DNA from: Aestuariirhabdus haliotis
GTDB taxonomy: Bacteria; Pseudomonadota; Gammaproteobacteria; Pseudomonadales; Aestuariirhabdaceae
Direction: 5' to 3'
Assembly: GCF_023509475.1 (NCBI RefSeq)
Contig: NZ_JAKSDZ010000003.1
Span: 186,001 to 250,000 of the forward strand
DNA: 64,000 nt
This document shows, one piece after another, positions 17,479 to 26,759 of the stretch; position 1 is the first letter of the stretch; every line of letters begins with the position of its first letter. Made by a program: the position numbers and the translations under genes. The notes under the pieces are model-generated. The model did no database searches, was not told the origin of the DNA, and worked only from the letters and a program-made list of their open reading frames with translations.

Positions 17479-19320
17479 CTATTGCTCCCTCCTGGATTTG
17501 ATAAGCCAGAATGTGTCGGGGTTATACACGCCAAAATAGGAGCCCGGCTCCCAGCTATACCAACCCTGGGCAGGCACATTCCTTAAATCATTGCTGACAA
17601 CAATCGGCTGCATAATACCGGTGACGGTACCGATGCTGAACACTTGGTTCGAATAGATTTTGAGCATCTCTTGCCATATATCCCAGCGTTGCTGACGGTT
17701 ACGTGAACGCTCCCAATCCTCTACCAAGGTACGAAGTCTCGTCGCTGGTAACAGGTCTGGTGCAGACCCTTTGCCAGTTTCGTAATAATCTCCCCACTTG
17801 GACCATTGGAGCTGTTGCTGGGAATAAGGAGCCAGTTCCCAGGGGCTCATATCGCTGGTCGCCAATGCATTATCCAACCCCTTCCAGACCGACATAACCG
17901 CGTCTCCGGATATTACCCGGCTGCGAAACACTTCTCTCTGGGAAGGACGTATGTAGAGTTTGATACCGATATCGAGCCAGTGATCGTGTATGAGCTGGAG
18001 CACATCCGTCTCTTCAGTATCCTCCCCAGCTGTATGCACAATAAGATTCATAGGGCGACCATCGGGTAACAAGCGGACGCCCCGCTCGTCACGCTCAGTC
18101 AGACCTATCTCATCCAGCAACTGGTTAGCTTCTTGTGGGGAATATTGGTTCCAGATACGCATAAAGTCTTCCTGGAACAGGCTGCTTTCGGGTAACAATG
18201 TGTTGCCACCTTCAGACGCGAGACCGTAGTACACCACTTGATTGATTTCATGCCGGTTGATGGCCATGGAAAGTGCACGCCGGTAGCGGACGTCTCGATT
18301 CAGAATCCGCCACTGCTCATCATTAGCATTCAGATTCGGATAGAGCGCGAACTGAGAGCCACGTGCTGCCTTCCAGAAACGTACCTGATAGTTACTCTGC
18401 TTTTCCCCCTCTTTCAGAAAGGTGTAGTTATCAAGGCGAATATAACGCCCCTGCAGATCGGACTCCCCCGCCCTGGCTTTTGCCGCAATCAGGCTACTGC
18501 CAACGATATTGACGACCACTTCATCGATATAGGGTAATTGAGTGCCACGAGCATCTACTCGATGAAAGAAAGGGTTTCGCAGGAAAACGAAGCGATCAGC
18601 AGGCTTGAACGTCGTGTTGTACCAGGGTTGCAAGGTCGGTAAATCGGGGTTATCCATTCGATAGACGTTATCTTTCGATTTGAATAACGCTACCCAGTTA
18701 CGCTTTTTGGCTTGCTTTCTTAAGCTTTCAAGACGATCAGCATCTACATATTTATTGTGGAACTGGCGCATATAATGCGCAGGGAAATAAATGCTTAATG
18801 CCCTTGGCGCCGCGAGTAACGGCAGAAAATGCGGATTCGGTGTACTCCAGGTAAAACGAATCGTCAGTTCATCAACAATTTCTACGGTTGGAAACTCACC
18901 ATCGACTTGCAACGCTTTGGGAGGGCCATACGGAGAAAGATCTTTGTTCAGGGCTACGTCTTCCCAGTAAAAGCGAAAATCCTCCGAGGTAAACAAAACG
19001 CCATCAGACCAGCGATGACCCGGGCGCAAATGCAAAGTAAAAATCCGATCATCTTCATTTTCATAGGACAGTAAAATGTCAGGCACCAACTCGAAGTTTT
19101 GGTCGTAACCGACAAGGCGGGCATAGCCATAGACATTCAGCATACGAATATCTTTGGACTTGGCCATCAACACCCGTAAACTCCCGCCCTGTTTTCCGTA
19201 TGTTTGAGGAGGCAGTAACTCCATAATTCTGGGTTGTTCTGGCGGCTGCGGCTCAATGGCAAAGGTATCAACGCTTATCAGCATAGATAACAGCAACACC
19301 CAAACGGAACTAACCTTCAT
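17479..19320 (-). CDS. Periplasmic solute-binding protein, family 5 (peptide type)
   Basis: A 613-residue extracytoplasmic binding protein with a cleavable signal peptide (VWVLLLSMLISVDTFA, residues 7-22). The body has the SBP family 5 landmarks: FTLHLRPGHRWSDGVLFTSEDF near 95-116 and RYRRALSMAINRHEINQVVYYG near 345-366. The size is closer to YejA-like proteins than to OppA or DppA (about 540), which agrees with the long permease partner. Ligand specificity cannot be judged from motifs. Its start overlaps the end of the ATPase gene by 11 bases. Confidence 0.9.
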   Translation of the reverse strand: MKVSSVWVLLLSMLISVDTFAIEPQPPEQPRIMELLPPQTYGKQGGSLRVLMAKSKDIRMLNVYGYARLVGYDQNFELVPDILLSYENEDDRIFTLHLRPGHRWSDGVLFTSEDFRFYWEDVALNKDLSPYGPPKALQVDGEFPTVEIVDELTIRFTWSTPNPHFLPLLAAPRALSIYFPAHYMRQFHNKYVDADRLESLRKQAKKRNWVALFKSKDNVYRMDNPDLPTLQPWYNTTFKPADRFVFLRNPFFHRVDARGTQLPYIDEVVVNIVGSSLIAAKARAGESDLQGRYIRLDNYTFLKEGEKQSNYQVRFWKAARGSQFALYPNLNANDEQWRILNRDVRYRRALSMAINRHEINQVVYYGLASEGGNTLLPESSLFQEDFMRIWNQYSPQEANQLLDEIGLTERDERGVRLLPDGRPMNLIVHTAGEDTEETDVLQLIHDHWLDIGIKLYIRPSQREVFRSRVISGDAVMSVWKGLDNALATSDMSPWELAPYSQQQLQWSKWGDYYETGKGSAPDLLPATRLRTLVEDWERSRNRQQRWDIWQEMLKIYSNQVFSIGTVTGIMQPIVVSNDLRNVPAQGWYSWEPGSYFGVYNPDTFWLIKSRREQ

Positions 19321-21205
19321 CAGAATGCATCCTTACCCAATGGTTGTTCTCAACCTCGATCAGGCTGGTTTCAATGTGGGGCGATAAGGTATAGGGCTGA
19401 GGCCAGAACTCTGGTTGGGCCAACCCAGCCTCCTGATTATCAAAATCGAGTAACTGGTTGAGATCCGGTGCCGGCACCGCATCTATCAAAGCTCTGGTAT
19501 AGGGGTGGAGGGGGCTGGCAAAGAGCTCTTTTGTGGGCGCAACTTCAACCACTTGGCCATGGCACATAACCACTACACGCTCAGCGATATAGTCGACTAC
19601 GGCGAGGTTGTGGCTAATAAACAAATAGGTCAGGCCGAGCTCTTTTTGCAAATCTTTCAATAAATTCAGAATCTGTGCTTGTACTGAAACGTCCAAAGCT
19701 GACACAGGCTCATCGAGTATCAAAAGATCAGGGGATAATGCCAAAGCCCTCGCTATACTGATGCGTTGACGCTGACCACCGGAAAAACTGTGGGGGTAAC
19801 GATTCAAGACTTCAGGGCTCAAACCTACCAACGCCATCAACTCCCTGGCACGGCGTTCTCGATAAGCTTTATCACCAACGTGGTGAATTAACAAAGGCTC
19901 ACAGATGATATCGTTGATCGTCATTCTGGGGCTTAAAGCGCTATATGGGTCCTGGAAAACCAATTGCATTCGAGGTCTAAATTGCTCAAGTTCTGGCCCC
20001 TCTAGATCTAATAAAGGAACCGTGGTTCCGCGATCGTTATAGAGAATGGATCCGGTGCTAGGCTCCAGACCGCGCATCAGCATTTTGGAGAGTGTGGTTT
20101 TGCCACACCCACTTTCTCCAACCAACCCCAGAGACTCACCGACAGCAATATCGAGATTAAAATCTCTCACCGCATGAATATGCTCTTCGTCACCGCCGCC
20201 CCACCACCCACTTTTGCGCTGGACATAGGTTTTTGATAGCTCGCGAATGCTTAAATGGGGAGCATGAAGCCGCTGTTGTTCGGTCCAGGGGGTGTACAGC
20301 TCTTGAACATTATCGAGCCCACCGGCACTGGATCGAATAGGATTCAACCGCTCATTCGTTTCCAGATTGAATCGGGGTACTGCCCTGAACAACGATTGCA
20401 GATAGTCATGCTGTGGATGCTGAAACAGCGCTTCAAGCGGACCTCTTTCAACCACTCGACCGTGGTACATAACCACTACCTCATCGGCCATATTAGCCAC
20501 CACGCCCAGATCGTGGGTAATCAGCAAAACCGCCATATTGAGCTCGGCCTGCAAGCGGCGTATCAATCTGAGGATCTGCTTCTGAACGGTCACGTCCAAT
20601 GCCGTAGTGGGTTCGTCTGCTATCAGCAGCGCCGGATGACAGATTAAGGCCATAGCAATCATGGCTCGTTGCCGTAAGCCACCAGAAAGCTCAAAAGGGT
20701 ACAGATTCATCGCTTGCTGGGGATTACGAAATCCAACCAGCGCCAGCATCTCCTGAGTCACCTCAAGGCCTTTGGCACGACTCATTTTTCGATGCAGAAA
20801 CAACGCCTCACTGACCTGATCCCCAATAGTGTGCATGGCTGACATGGACACCATGGGTTCCTGGAATATAATCGAGATTTGCCCACCCCGAATGTTCCGC
20901 ATATCGGCGCCACTATTATCCAAGGCAGCTATGTCCACACAATGACCGGGATGCTTGGGGTCTCTGAACTCTATACTACCGCTATGGATACGAGCATTAG
21001 CGGGGAGAATACCCAGAATGGCTTGAGAGCATACCGACTTCCCCGAGCCGGACTCACCCACCAGAGCCAGGGTTTGCCCCTCTCGAACATTAAATGAAAC
21101 GCGGTCTAATGCCCGTACCGAGCCTCCCGGCATATCGAACTCGATAACCAGGTCTCGTATCTCCAGCATTTCATGTGCGGGCTTATCGATTGGGGCTGCT
21201 CGCAA
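19310..21205 (-). CDS. Duplicated ABC ATPase of the peptide importer (YejF/GsiA-like)
   Basis: A 631-residue fusion of two OppD/OppF-type ATPase domains. Domain 1 has Walker A GESGSGKS near residue 52, the signature segment ELSGGLRQRAMIAMAL and Walker B LLIADEPTTALD. Domain 2 has GESGCGKTTLSK near 354, SFSGGQRQRISIARAL and LLILDEPVSALD. Both are complete, so both sites should hydrolyse ATP. The start is TTG at 21205, with AAGGA six bases upstream. First gene of a four-gene operon (ATPase, binding protein, two permeases), which therefore encodes a full importer. Confidence 0.93.
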   Translation of the reverse strand: MRAAPIDKPAHEMLEIRDLVIEFDMPGGSVRALDRVSFNVREGQTLALVGESGSGKSVCSQAILGILPANARIHSGSIEFRDPKHPGHCVDIAALDNSGADMRNIRGGQISIIFQEPMVSMSAMHTIGDQVSEALFLHRKMSRAKGLEVTQEMLALVGFRNPQQAMNLYPFELSGGLRQRAMIAMALICHPALLIADEPTTALDVTVQKQILRLIRRLQAELNMAVLLITHDLGVVANMADEVVVMYHGRVVERGPLEALFQHPQHDYLQSLFRAVPRFNLETNERLNPIRSSAGGLDNVQELYTPWTEQQRLHAPHLSIRELSKTYVQRKSGWWGGGDEEHIHAVRDFNLDIAVGESLGLVGESGCGKTTLSKMLMRGLEPSTGSILYNDRGTTVPLLDLEGPELEQFRPRMQLVFQDPYSALSPRMTINDIICEPLLIHHVGDKAYRERRARELMALVGLSPEVLNRYPHSFSGGQRQRISIARALALSPDLLILDEPVSALDVSVQAQILNLLKDLQKELGLTYLFISHNLAVVDYIAERVVVMCHGQVVEVAPTKELFASPLHPYTRALIDAVPAPDLNQLLDFDNQEAGLAQPEFWPQPYTLSPHIETSLIEVENNHWVRMHSDEG

Positions 21206-21234
21206 GCTGTGTCCTTAGCATGACGCTTAGTGGC

Positions 21235-21858
21235 TTATTCGTTTGGTAATTGACCCAGAGAAAAGAACTCCCCTCCACTCCAGACCCCCAAGTGAAGCTT
21301 CTGCTCCAGAGTATGTTCAACAGCATATTGTTCAATTAAATGGTAGAACAGATTACGGTGAATGCGGGCACGAAGTTGACCTCTCACTCGAATGTAGGGC
21401 GTACTTTCGCCCTGCTCGTCTTTAACCATCGTTAGAGGATGGTCTAAATCAAGAGGCACAGAGTCACCAAGGTTGGTGATAAGCAGCAGTGCTTTTGAGG
21501 TGGATTGAGCATTAGGACTTGTCCGGTCTGTGTGCTCGCATTGTTGCTCGGTGGTCGTCGTATGATGCGTCTGAATATCGACCGCGATAAAGGGTACATC
21601 CGCCACCTCAATTAAGAGTTTCTCATCGGGAGTCACCAGATAATAAACCCCCTCATCGCAGCGCAAAACAGTCGAAAAAAGGCGAACCAAGGCGGGTCTC
21701 TCTATCGGTGAATCCTGATAAAACCAGTCACCGTCCCGATCAATCTGCATGCCACTGTGCCCTTCCGCAGATGGCTGCCACTGATCTACCGGGGGCAGCG
21801 CTTTATCGCAGCCCAATTTGCCTAATGCTCTCGCTAATGAACCCGGCGTACCGGACAT
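21235..21858 (-). CDS. DUF1285 domain protein
   Basis: A 207-residue cytoplasmic protein that I recognise as DUF1285, from the segment GDWFYQDSPIERPALVRLFSTVL (about 42-64), followed by DEGVYYLVTPDEKLLIEV. The function of the family is not established. It lies 29 bases upstream of the ABC ATPase start on the same strand, so it may be the head of that operon or only a neighbour. It has the ordinary base composition of the region. Confidence 0.75.
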   Translation of the reverse strand: MSGTPGSLARALGKLGCDKALPPVDQWQPSAEGHSGMQIDRDGDWFYQDSPIERPALVRLFSTVLRCDEGVYYLVTPDEKLLIEVADVPFIAVDIQTHHTTTTEQQCEHTDRTSPNAQSTSKALLLITNLGDSVPLDLDHPLTMVKDEQGESTPYIRVRGQLRARIHRNLFYHLIEQYAVEHTLEQKLHLGVWSGGEFFSLGQLPNE

Positions 21859-21887
21859 ACTGCCTCTCCTGTCTCAGGTATTCGTGG

Positions 21888-22490
21888 CTAGTCTTTGCCG
21901 TACAGCTGGTGCGCGTATTTATCAACGGCTGGGCCTAGCAACTCGGAGGGATCACTGTTGATAAAAGTTAGCCAACCACTACGCCCTTCAATATAGGCAT
22001 TTTCTACCAGGTCACCCGTGCCAGAGTTATAGAGACTCAGGGTGATTTTGATTTTATCGCGCCCTACTTTGGACATTTCCTGGGACTCACGCCACTCCGC
22101 CCAGGTCCCTATGGCATCGTTATAAACCAAAACCTGAGGCATTAGCAGATAATCCGCTCGTTCCCGGCGCGCGATCGACAAAGCTGCATTCAGGTTCTTG
22201 GCTTGCTTAGCTGTATGTATATGGGGGAAATAGGCGCGAAAAACCCCAGCCACAGTACTAGCCAAAGACTGGTTATAACGGTTCGCTTCCGCTTGCGCCT
22301 GTTTGATAGTGACAATGCTGATCGAAGGATCATTGACCAGGGACCAGTTTGCCGTGCGATGCAGGTCAAAGGAATCGAGTAAACGGGCATCTCGGGCGTA
22401 CCGCTCCGTCTCAGAGTAAATATCTGATGGCATGCAGCCACTGACTGCCATAAATAACAGAAGACCGCCAAGTTTGAAAAACAGCTTCAT
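21888..22490 (-). CDS. DUF4823 lipoprotein
   Basis: A 200-residue predicted outer-membrane or periplasmic lipoprotein. The N-terminus has a short signal (LFFKLGGLLLFMAVSGC) with the lipobox VSGC, so lipidation would be at Cys-19. The +2 residue is Met, not Asp, which argues for outer-membrane sorting by Lol. The body resembles DUF4823 (RRERADYLLMPQVLVYNDAIGTWAEW near 108-133). No catalytic residues are known for the family. It sits between a radical SAM gene and the DUF1285 gene on the same strand. Confidence 0.75.
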   Translation of the reverse strand: MKLFFKLGGLLLFMAVSGCMPSDIYSETERYARDARLLDSFDLHRTANWSLVNDPSISIVTIKQAQAEANRYNQSLASTVAGVFRAYFPHIHTAKQAKNLNAALSIARRERADYLLMPQVLVYNDAIGTWAEWRESQEMSKVGRDKIKITLSLYNSGTGDLVENAYIEGRSGWLTFINSDPSELLGPAVDKYAHQLYGKD

Positions 22491-22502
22491 CCTTTTCCCT
22501 CC

Positions 22503-23408
22503 CTAAAGGCCCCGCTGCCACTCCTGACGTAACCCTGCCTGTTGTGGATTGGCCATCGCCTGTCGAACCTTATCCAGCAAAGCGCTTTTGTCCTGCCCTA
22601 ATACCCCCTTGAGAACCAGGTAGTTTGAGGCATGATCACTTCTGAAAATGGTTTTCTCCAGCTCAAGAGTAGACAATAACACCTCCATCTCCTGAAACAA
22701 CTCTACTTTGTTCAACTTTCTCCAGCGCCCCTCAAAAGGCTCCGCAAAGCGATCTGAGCCCATGGGGAATTCAACGACCAGCGTGGATAAATAGTCCGGT
22801 TGGGAAGCATTCATCAACCGTGCAGAGTTCAACGCATGTTGACCGCTGAGCTCTGGACCACCGAGGCCATTAAGAATCATTACCGAACTTTTGATTCCAG
22901 CCTGATGAATTTTACTGAGCGCCGCCAATGAAGAGTCGTAAGTTTCACCTTTGTTCACCAGGCGGAGCACCTCGTCGTCACCACTCTCACAGCCCACATA
23001 CAATAGCTTGAGACCCAATTCGTGCAACTCAGACATCTCCTGCACACTTTTATTCTTTAAATTTCTGGGTAAGCAATAGGAAGAAACGCGATTTAAGTCC
23101 GGGTAATAACGCTGTATCAATTCCAGTATTTCCTTCAAACGGCGAAATGACAAAGACATCGCATCTCCATCTGCAAGAAAGACTCGACGAACCGGATACC
23201 CATGCTGGGTAAGCCCTTTTAACTCGGCTTCAATCTGATCGATCGGCTTAGGTCGAAACTGTTTGCCTTCCGCAGTGTACATGTCACAGAAGGTGCACTT
23301 GTTGTACGAACAGCCATTTGTAACCTGAAGTATCAGCGAAGATGCTTCACTGGGCGGTCGAAAAACAGGCTCAATATAATCCAGGGGGTACATCAAAAAC
23401 CTCAACAA
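22503..23408 (-). CDS. Radical SAM protein (B12-independent, COG1032-like)
   Basis: A 301-residue radical SAM enzyme. The cluster-binding motif is NGCSYNKCTFCDMY (about 30-43), that is C-x4-C-x2-C rather than the common C-x3-C-x2-C. This spacing recurs in a group of small uncharacterised radical SAM proteins. YVGCESGDDEVL near 137-148 is the SAM-contacting strand of the barrel. There is no obvious auxiliary cluster domain after the barrel. The substrate is unknown. It precedes the lipoprotein gene by 12 bases and may be co-transcribed with it. Confidence 0.85.
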   Translation of the reverse strand: MLRFLMYPLDYIEPVFRPPSEASSLILQVTNGCSYNKCTFCDMYTAEGKQFRPKPIDQIEAELKGLTQHGYPVRRVFLADGDAMSLSFRRLKEILELIQRYYPDLNRVSSYCLPRNLKNKSVQEMSELHELGLKLLYVGCESGDDEVLRLVNKGETYDSSLAALSKIHQAGIKSSVMILNGLGGPELSGQHALNSARLMNASQPDYLSTLVVEFPMGSDRFAEPFEGRWRKLNKVELFQEMEVLLSTLELEKTIFRSDHASNYLVLKGVLGQDKSALLDKVRQAMANPQQAGLRQEWQRGL

Positions 23409-23500
23409 ATATTTAAAAGCCGACAGTAATATGCTGTTTTATATGAATTTTAGTATAAAAAAACAGCAGCCCGCTGATCAACAGCGCACCTCAGATGCCA

Positions 23501-24460
23501 TCAATCTTGCAACAAACTACCCGATTTAACGCAGTTCCTTCCCGATTTCTTGGCTTCATACAACGCCGCATCGGCGGCAGAAATGCATTGCTCAGGGGAT
23601 AAATCAGCACCCTCGAGAGGAACAACCCCAAGACTGACCGACACAGACAGATCCTTGTTTTCAAAGCGAATCACCTGACCGGCAATGGCACGCCTTAACC
23701 GGTCAGCGAAAAGCAGCGCGCCTTCGATATCGGTTTCTGGCAGGATTATCGCGAACTCCTCCCCGCCATATCGACCCACGATATCGTTACTACGCATTAT
23801 CGATAACGAAGTGGCTGCGACCTGCTTTATCACCATATCCCCAGCCAGGTGACCATAGGTATCATTCACTTGTTTAAAATGATCAATATCGAACATTAGA
23901 AGACAACAGCTATTTTGATAGCGGTTATGCAAGGAAACCATAGAAATAAGCTGCTCTTGCCAATAACCACGATTGAATAGCCCTGTTAACCGATCGGTTC
24001 TGCTAAGGTTTGAAAGTTCAAGATTCGCTTTTTGCAATGCCAGCCGGTTCGCAGCGATATCAGTGACATCGTAAATCATCATAGATATTAAATCGGCCTC
24101 ACCGCTTGGCTGCTTCAAAACGTTCAGACTGACATTCTGATACATCATCTCCAATTGACCTGTTACAGGCCTATAAGCTGGAAAATCAAATAAATGGGGG
24201 ACCTGTTCAGAACTGATAAAAATCTCACTTTCAAGAACCAACACGGCATCAAGCTTCTTTTGCAGCCAGGTTTCACGAAAGATGGGAAAACGATCAAACA
24301 GACTATCGACCTGCTTGATTTGAGAGGAACTCACACCTGAGTGGTTTTCCATAAAATGGTTCCAGACATGCACCTTGCCTTGACGATCAAAGACAACGAG
24401 CCCCACATTAATGTGAGTAATCATATCCATCAGCCAATGCATTTCACGAATGGAGCTCAT
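23501..24460 (-). CDS. PAS-GGDEF diguanylate cyclase
   Basis: A 319-residue cytoplasmic protein that should make cyclic di-GMP. Residues 1-125 are a PAS-like sensor (HWLMDM, VGLVVFDRQGKVHVWNHFMENHSG). Residues 150-310 are the GGDEF domain with DRLTGLFNRGYW, DIDHFKQVNDTYGH and the active GGEEF (about 236-240). An intact inhibitory RxxD site (RSND) lies five residues before it, so product inhibition is expected. Its ATG overlaps the stop of the REC-CheC gene by four bases, which makes the two a two-protein module. A second copy of the module elsewhere in this window (38.2-39.7 kb) has the PAS part without GGDEF. Confidence 0.93.
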   Translation of the reverse strand: MSSIREMHWLMDMITHINVGLVVFDRQGKVHVWNHFMENHSGVSSSQIKQVDSLFDRFPIFRETWLQKKLDAVLVLESEIFISSEQVPHLFDFPAYRPVTGQLEMMYQNVSLNVLKQPSGEADLISMMIYDVTDIAANRLALQKANLELSNLSRTDRLTGLFNRGYWQEQLISMVSLHNRYQNSCCLLMFDIDHFKQVNDTYGHLAGDMVIKQVAATSLSIMRSNDIVGRYGGEEFAIILPETDIEGALLFADRLRRAIAGQVIRFENKDLSVSVSLGVVPLEGADLSPEQCISAADAALYEAKKSGRNCVKSGSLLQD

Positions 24461-25479
24461 ATCTTTGCTCCTTCATCGTCGATCAGGTAGCTGGCATTTT
24501 CCAAAATAGCTTCGGCAGCAGGGCCCGGGAACAGCAACAACAAGTCACAAGACACATTGTACTCTTCGAACTTATAGGGTACTTCAATCACTAATGTTTC
24601 ATCTTTCAACTCTTTGTGGGCACGCCACAAAGGCAAAACCAGCGTTTCTGCGGATACCAGGGCTGGCTGACTCTTGCTAAAAGAAGTATCCAGAATACGT
24701 CCCATCCCGTTTAAAAAAGCACTGATCAAGACGATTGCCGCATCCAAAACCGCACCATCATCATTACCGAGGGAAAGATTACGCTGGTGCATTAATTTAC
24801 GCAGACTTTCAGCATCGGATACATCCATACTGAGTAAGGCTTCGGCCGCCAAACCTCTTGATACGAACCCTTGACAGACGGCTATGTGATTGCCGTTCGT
24901 CAAGGCATCCAGTGTCATGGCTAACTCACCTCCAGAAAGCGCTGCCAGCCTAGGGATCGGCAATTCAATGAACACACCCAACAAACGAGCCAATCTGTCT
25001 GCGGCCTGCCCCATGGCAACATTAGCAATTTCCTGCAAACATTCCTGAGGCGTCTGTTGTGAACTACCGATTAGCTCAGCAGCTGAACCAATGGCCGTGC
25101 TTTCATCCTCATAAGTTCTGTCTAATAGGCCATTTTCCTGAAGTACGGCTTCCAGCTCGCCAGAGTCAACAGGCTTTTTAATAAAGGCCAGTGCGCCAAG
25201 ATCTAAAACCCGGGCCTGAGCAGCGGGTTGTATATCACCAGAGACAACTATTACCAGACAGTTCACACCCAAATGACGAAGCTGCTCCAGGGTCTGATAG
25301 CCATCCATGACCGGCATGGTTAAATCCAGAAACATCAGATCAATGCTCTCACGCTCCAGTGCATGCAGAGCTTGCTGCCCATGTTCGGCAAACAAAATAC
25401 GGCGTGCCATACCCTTGGGAATAACCAACGACATCTGTTTTCTCGCGACTAAAGAGTCATCGCAGACCAGAATATTCAA
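24457..25479 (-). CDS. Response regulator with CheC-like phosphatase domain
   Basis: A 340-residue protein. Residues 1-115 are a receiver domain with the acidic pair CDDS (5-8), the phosphoacceptor Asp in FLDLTMPVMDG (about 50-60) and the KKP lysine near 102-104. Residues 145-335 resemble CheC/CheX/FliY: ECLQEIANVAMGQAADRLARLL is the first CheC helix with the conserved Glu and Asn of the phosphatase motif, and AFLNGMGRILD is a partial second one. It may dephosphorylate its own receiver or another protein. No histidine kinase is nearby. It is coupled to the diguanylate cyclase gene downstream. Confidence 0.88.
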   Translation of the reverse strand: MNILVCDDSLVARKQMSLVIPKGMARRILFAEHGQQALHALERESIDLMFLDLTMPVMDGYQTLEQLRHLGVNCLVIVVSGDIQPAAQARVLDLGALAFIKKPVDSGELEAVLQENGLLDRTYEDESTAIGSAAELIGSSQQTPQECLQEIANVAMGQAADRLARLLGVFIELPIPRLAALSGGELAMTLDALTNGNHIAVCQGFVSRGLAAEALLSMDVSDAESLRKLMHQRNLSLGNDDGAVLDAAIVLISAFLNGMGRILDTSFSKSQPALVSAETLVLPLWRAHKELKDETLVIEVPYKFEEYNVSCDLLLLFPGPAAEAILENASYLIDDEGAKI

Positions 25480-25635
25480 TTACGCCACCTGTTAACACTT
25501 AGCCATTCCAAGCCTGCTTTGCAGGCCAGGGCAACCATCAAAAGTAAAAAAACCAAGAATCCATTTGGACTATCCTCTTCAGCTCAGCTGTACGATAGTC
25601 TCTTTTTAGTCCCAGGAATTGATAAAACCCCACCT

Positions 25636-26295
25636 CTACAACCCAGTAATATCGACGGCCTCACCAGCTTTAGACGCACGACTTCGCCCCCGGTTACCCA
25701 TTCGAACACCAATATCCATCATATACTGAAAAAAGCCTTCCTTATCTTTAATTACATCCCGCCAGAACGGCGAGTGATACATAGCAACACCACCGGAAAT
25801 AAGTGCCCAGGCTGCACAATAATGATAGTACTCAGGAACGTCTTCCAGACTACCTGCCGCAATTCTTGCGCGAATCAAGTCCGCTAATCGATCGAAGTTG
25901 GAAGCCCGCACCTGGTGCAATTCGTCGAGCATCTCCGGTAAGGGGTTGCGCTGCGCCAATTTCTCTTCCAGGCGTTCAAAGAGATAATATTTTTCGGGGT
26001 CTTTTAAACGATATTCGAAGTAGCTGCGAGCCAATGAGTCTTTATCACGGGTTACTTCCTGCGAGTGAAATAACTCTGCAAGCTCTCGCTCATAATCGAT
26101 CATCATCCGCAAGTAGATCTCAGCCTTGGAACGGAAGTGCTTGTAAATAGTACCTTTACCGATACCCACTTCTTCTGCGATACGCTCTACCGTGACATTC
26201 TCTTCTCCATCACGGAGGAAAAGACCCAGAGCCACCTCCAGTATCTCTTTGCCTCGACGCTTAAACTCTCTTTCTTTTCGGGATTCTTTCTTCAT
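25636..26295 (-). CDS. TetR/AcrR-family transcriptional regulator
   Basis: About 219 residues. The N-terminal TetR helix-turn-helix is clear: ILEVALGLFLRDGEENVTVE, then RIAEEVGIGKGTIYKHFRSKAEIY. The C-terminal ligand domain is not assignable, and it is not PsrA by sequence. I place the start at the ATG at 26295 (MKKESRK). An in-frame TTG 39 bases upstream is possible but adds a tail foreign to the family. It is transcribed alone. An imperfect inverted repeat (GACTATC ... GATAGTC, about 25568-25603) lies beyond its stop and may serve as its terminator. Confidence 0.9.
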   Translation of the reverse strand: MKKESRKEREFKRRGKEILEVALGLFLRDGEENVTVERIAEEVGIGKGTIYKHFRSKAEIYLRMMIDYERELAELFHSQEVTRDKDSLARSYFEYRLKDPEKYYLFERLEEKLAQRNPLPEMLDELHQVRASNFDRLADLIRARIAAGSLEDVPEYYHYCAAWALISGGVAMYHSPFWRDVIKDKEGFFQYMMDIGVRMGNRGRSRASKAGEAVDITGL

Positions 26296-26495
26296 TGAAT
26301 GGAGAAACCTGTAACAATGCGAACGTTGTTGCAACGAGCCTAGTCGTCAAAATCAATTATGACAGACCTTGAAAAAGGCGAATAGCAATCGATTTGCAAA
26401 TTTACCCGGCCCCTAATCATCACGGACAAAATAGCCGAGCAATAGCCTACATCAATGACTCTATCCAGTATCAAAGGGGAGTTGAAGGCATTTCG

Positions 26496-26523
26496 TTCAC
26501 CAATCTTTACCTCCCTCTATAAT
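26496..26523 (+). promoter_or_regulatory. Candidate promoter for a small RNA
   Basis: A perfect TATAAT -10 (26518-26523) is preceded after 16 bases by TTCACC (26496-26501), a four-of-six -35. Transcription would start near 26530, in a gene-free stretch that ends at a strong terminator 230 bases later. Confidence 0.5.
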
Positions 26524-26528
26524 GAAAC

Positions 26529-26759
26529 AGATCGATATAAAATAGCGATATGCAAAAAAAGTGTAAAAACACTGGCGAGCAAATTGGACGTTTTATGATC
26601 AAGCAACAATACTTAAGGCTACCGAGGCAGCCCCTATCCCCCATTCGCTGCCTTCGGCTCTGGTCAGCAATGACCAATATACGTAGGAAAGTGTACCTTT
26701 GTTTCACTCCTAATGGTCTTGCCCCGGTACCCTCCCCCCAGGACTACCGGGGTTTTTTT
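26529..26759 (+). ncRNA. Candidate structured small RNA between the TetR and membrane-protein genes
   Basis: The gap from 26296 to 26917 has no believable protein gene but has a good promoter and a strong terminator on the plus strand. Between them are compact hairpins: AGTGT-AAAA-ACACT (26560-26573); TGGTCA-GCAA-TGACCA with a GNRA tetraloop (26661-26676); TAGG-aa-AGTG pairing with CACT-CCTA (26684-26712); and the terminator, whose loop is C-rich and contains CCTCC. No downstream gene on this strand exists for it to lead, so it is more likely a free RNA than a riboswitch. I do not recognise the family. The 5' end is approximate. Confidence 0.5.
26722..26759 (+). terminator. Rho-independent terminator with C-rich loop
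   Basis: CCCCGGTA (26722-26729) pairs perfectly with TACCGGGG (26745-26752), followed by seven T. The 15-base loop is C-rich and includes CCTCC. Confidence 0.85.

Noticed and set aside
25636-26295. TetR regulator as PsrA
   Set aside because: The helix-turn-helix and flanking sequence differ from PsrA, and nothing links it to the ETF genes 24 kb away.
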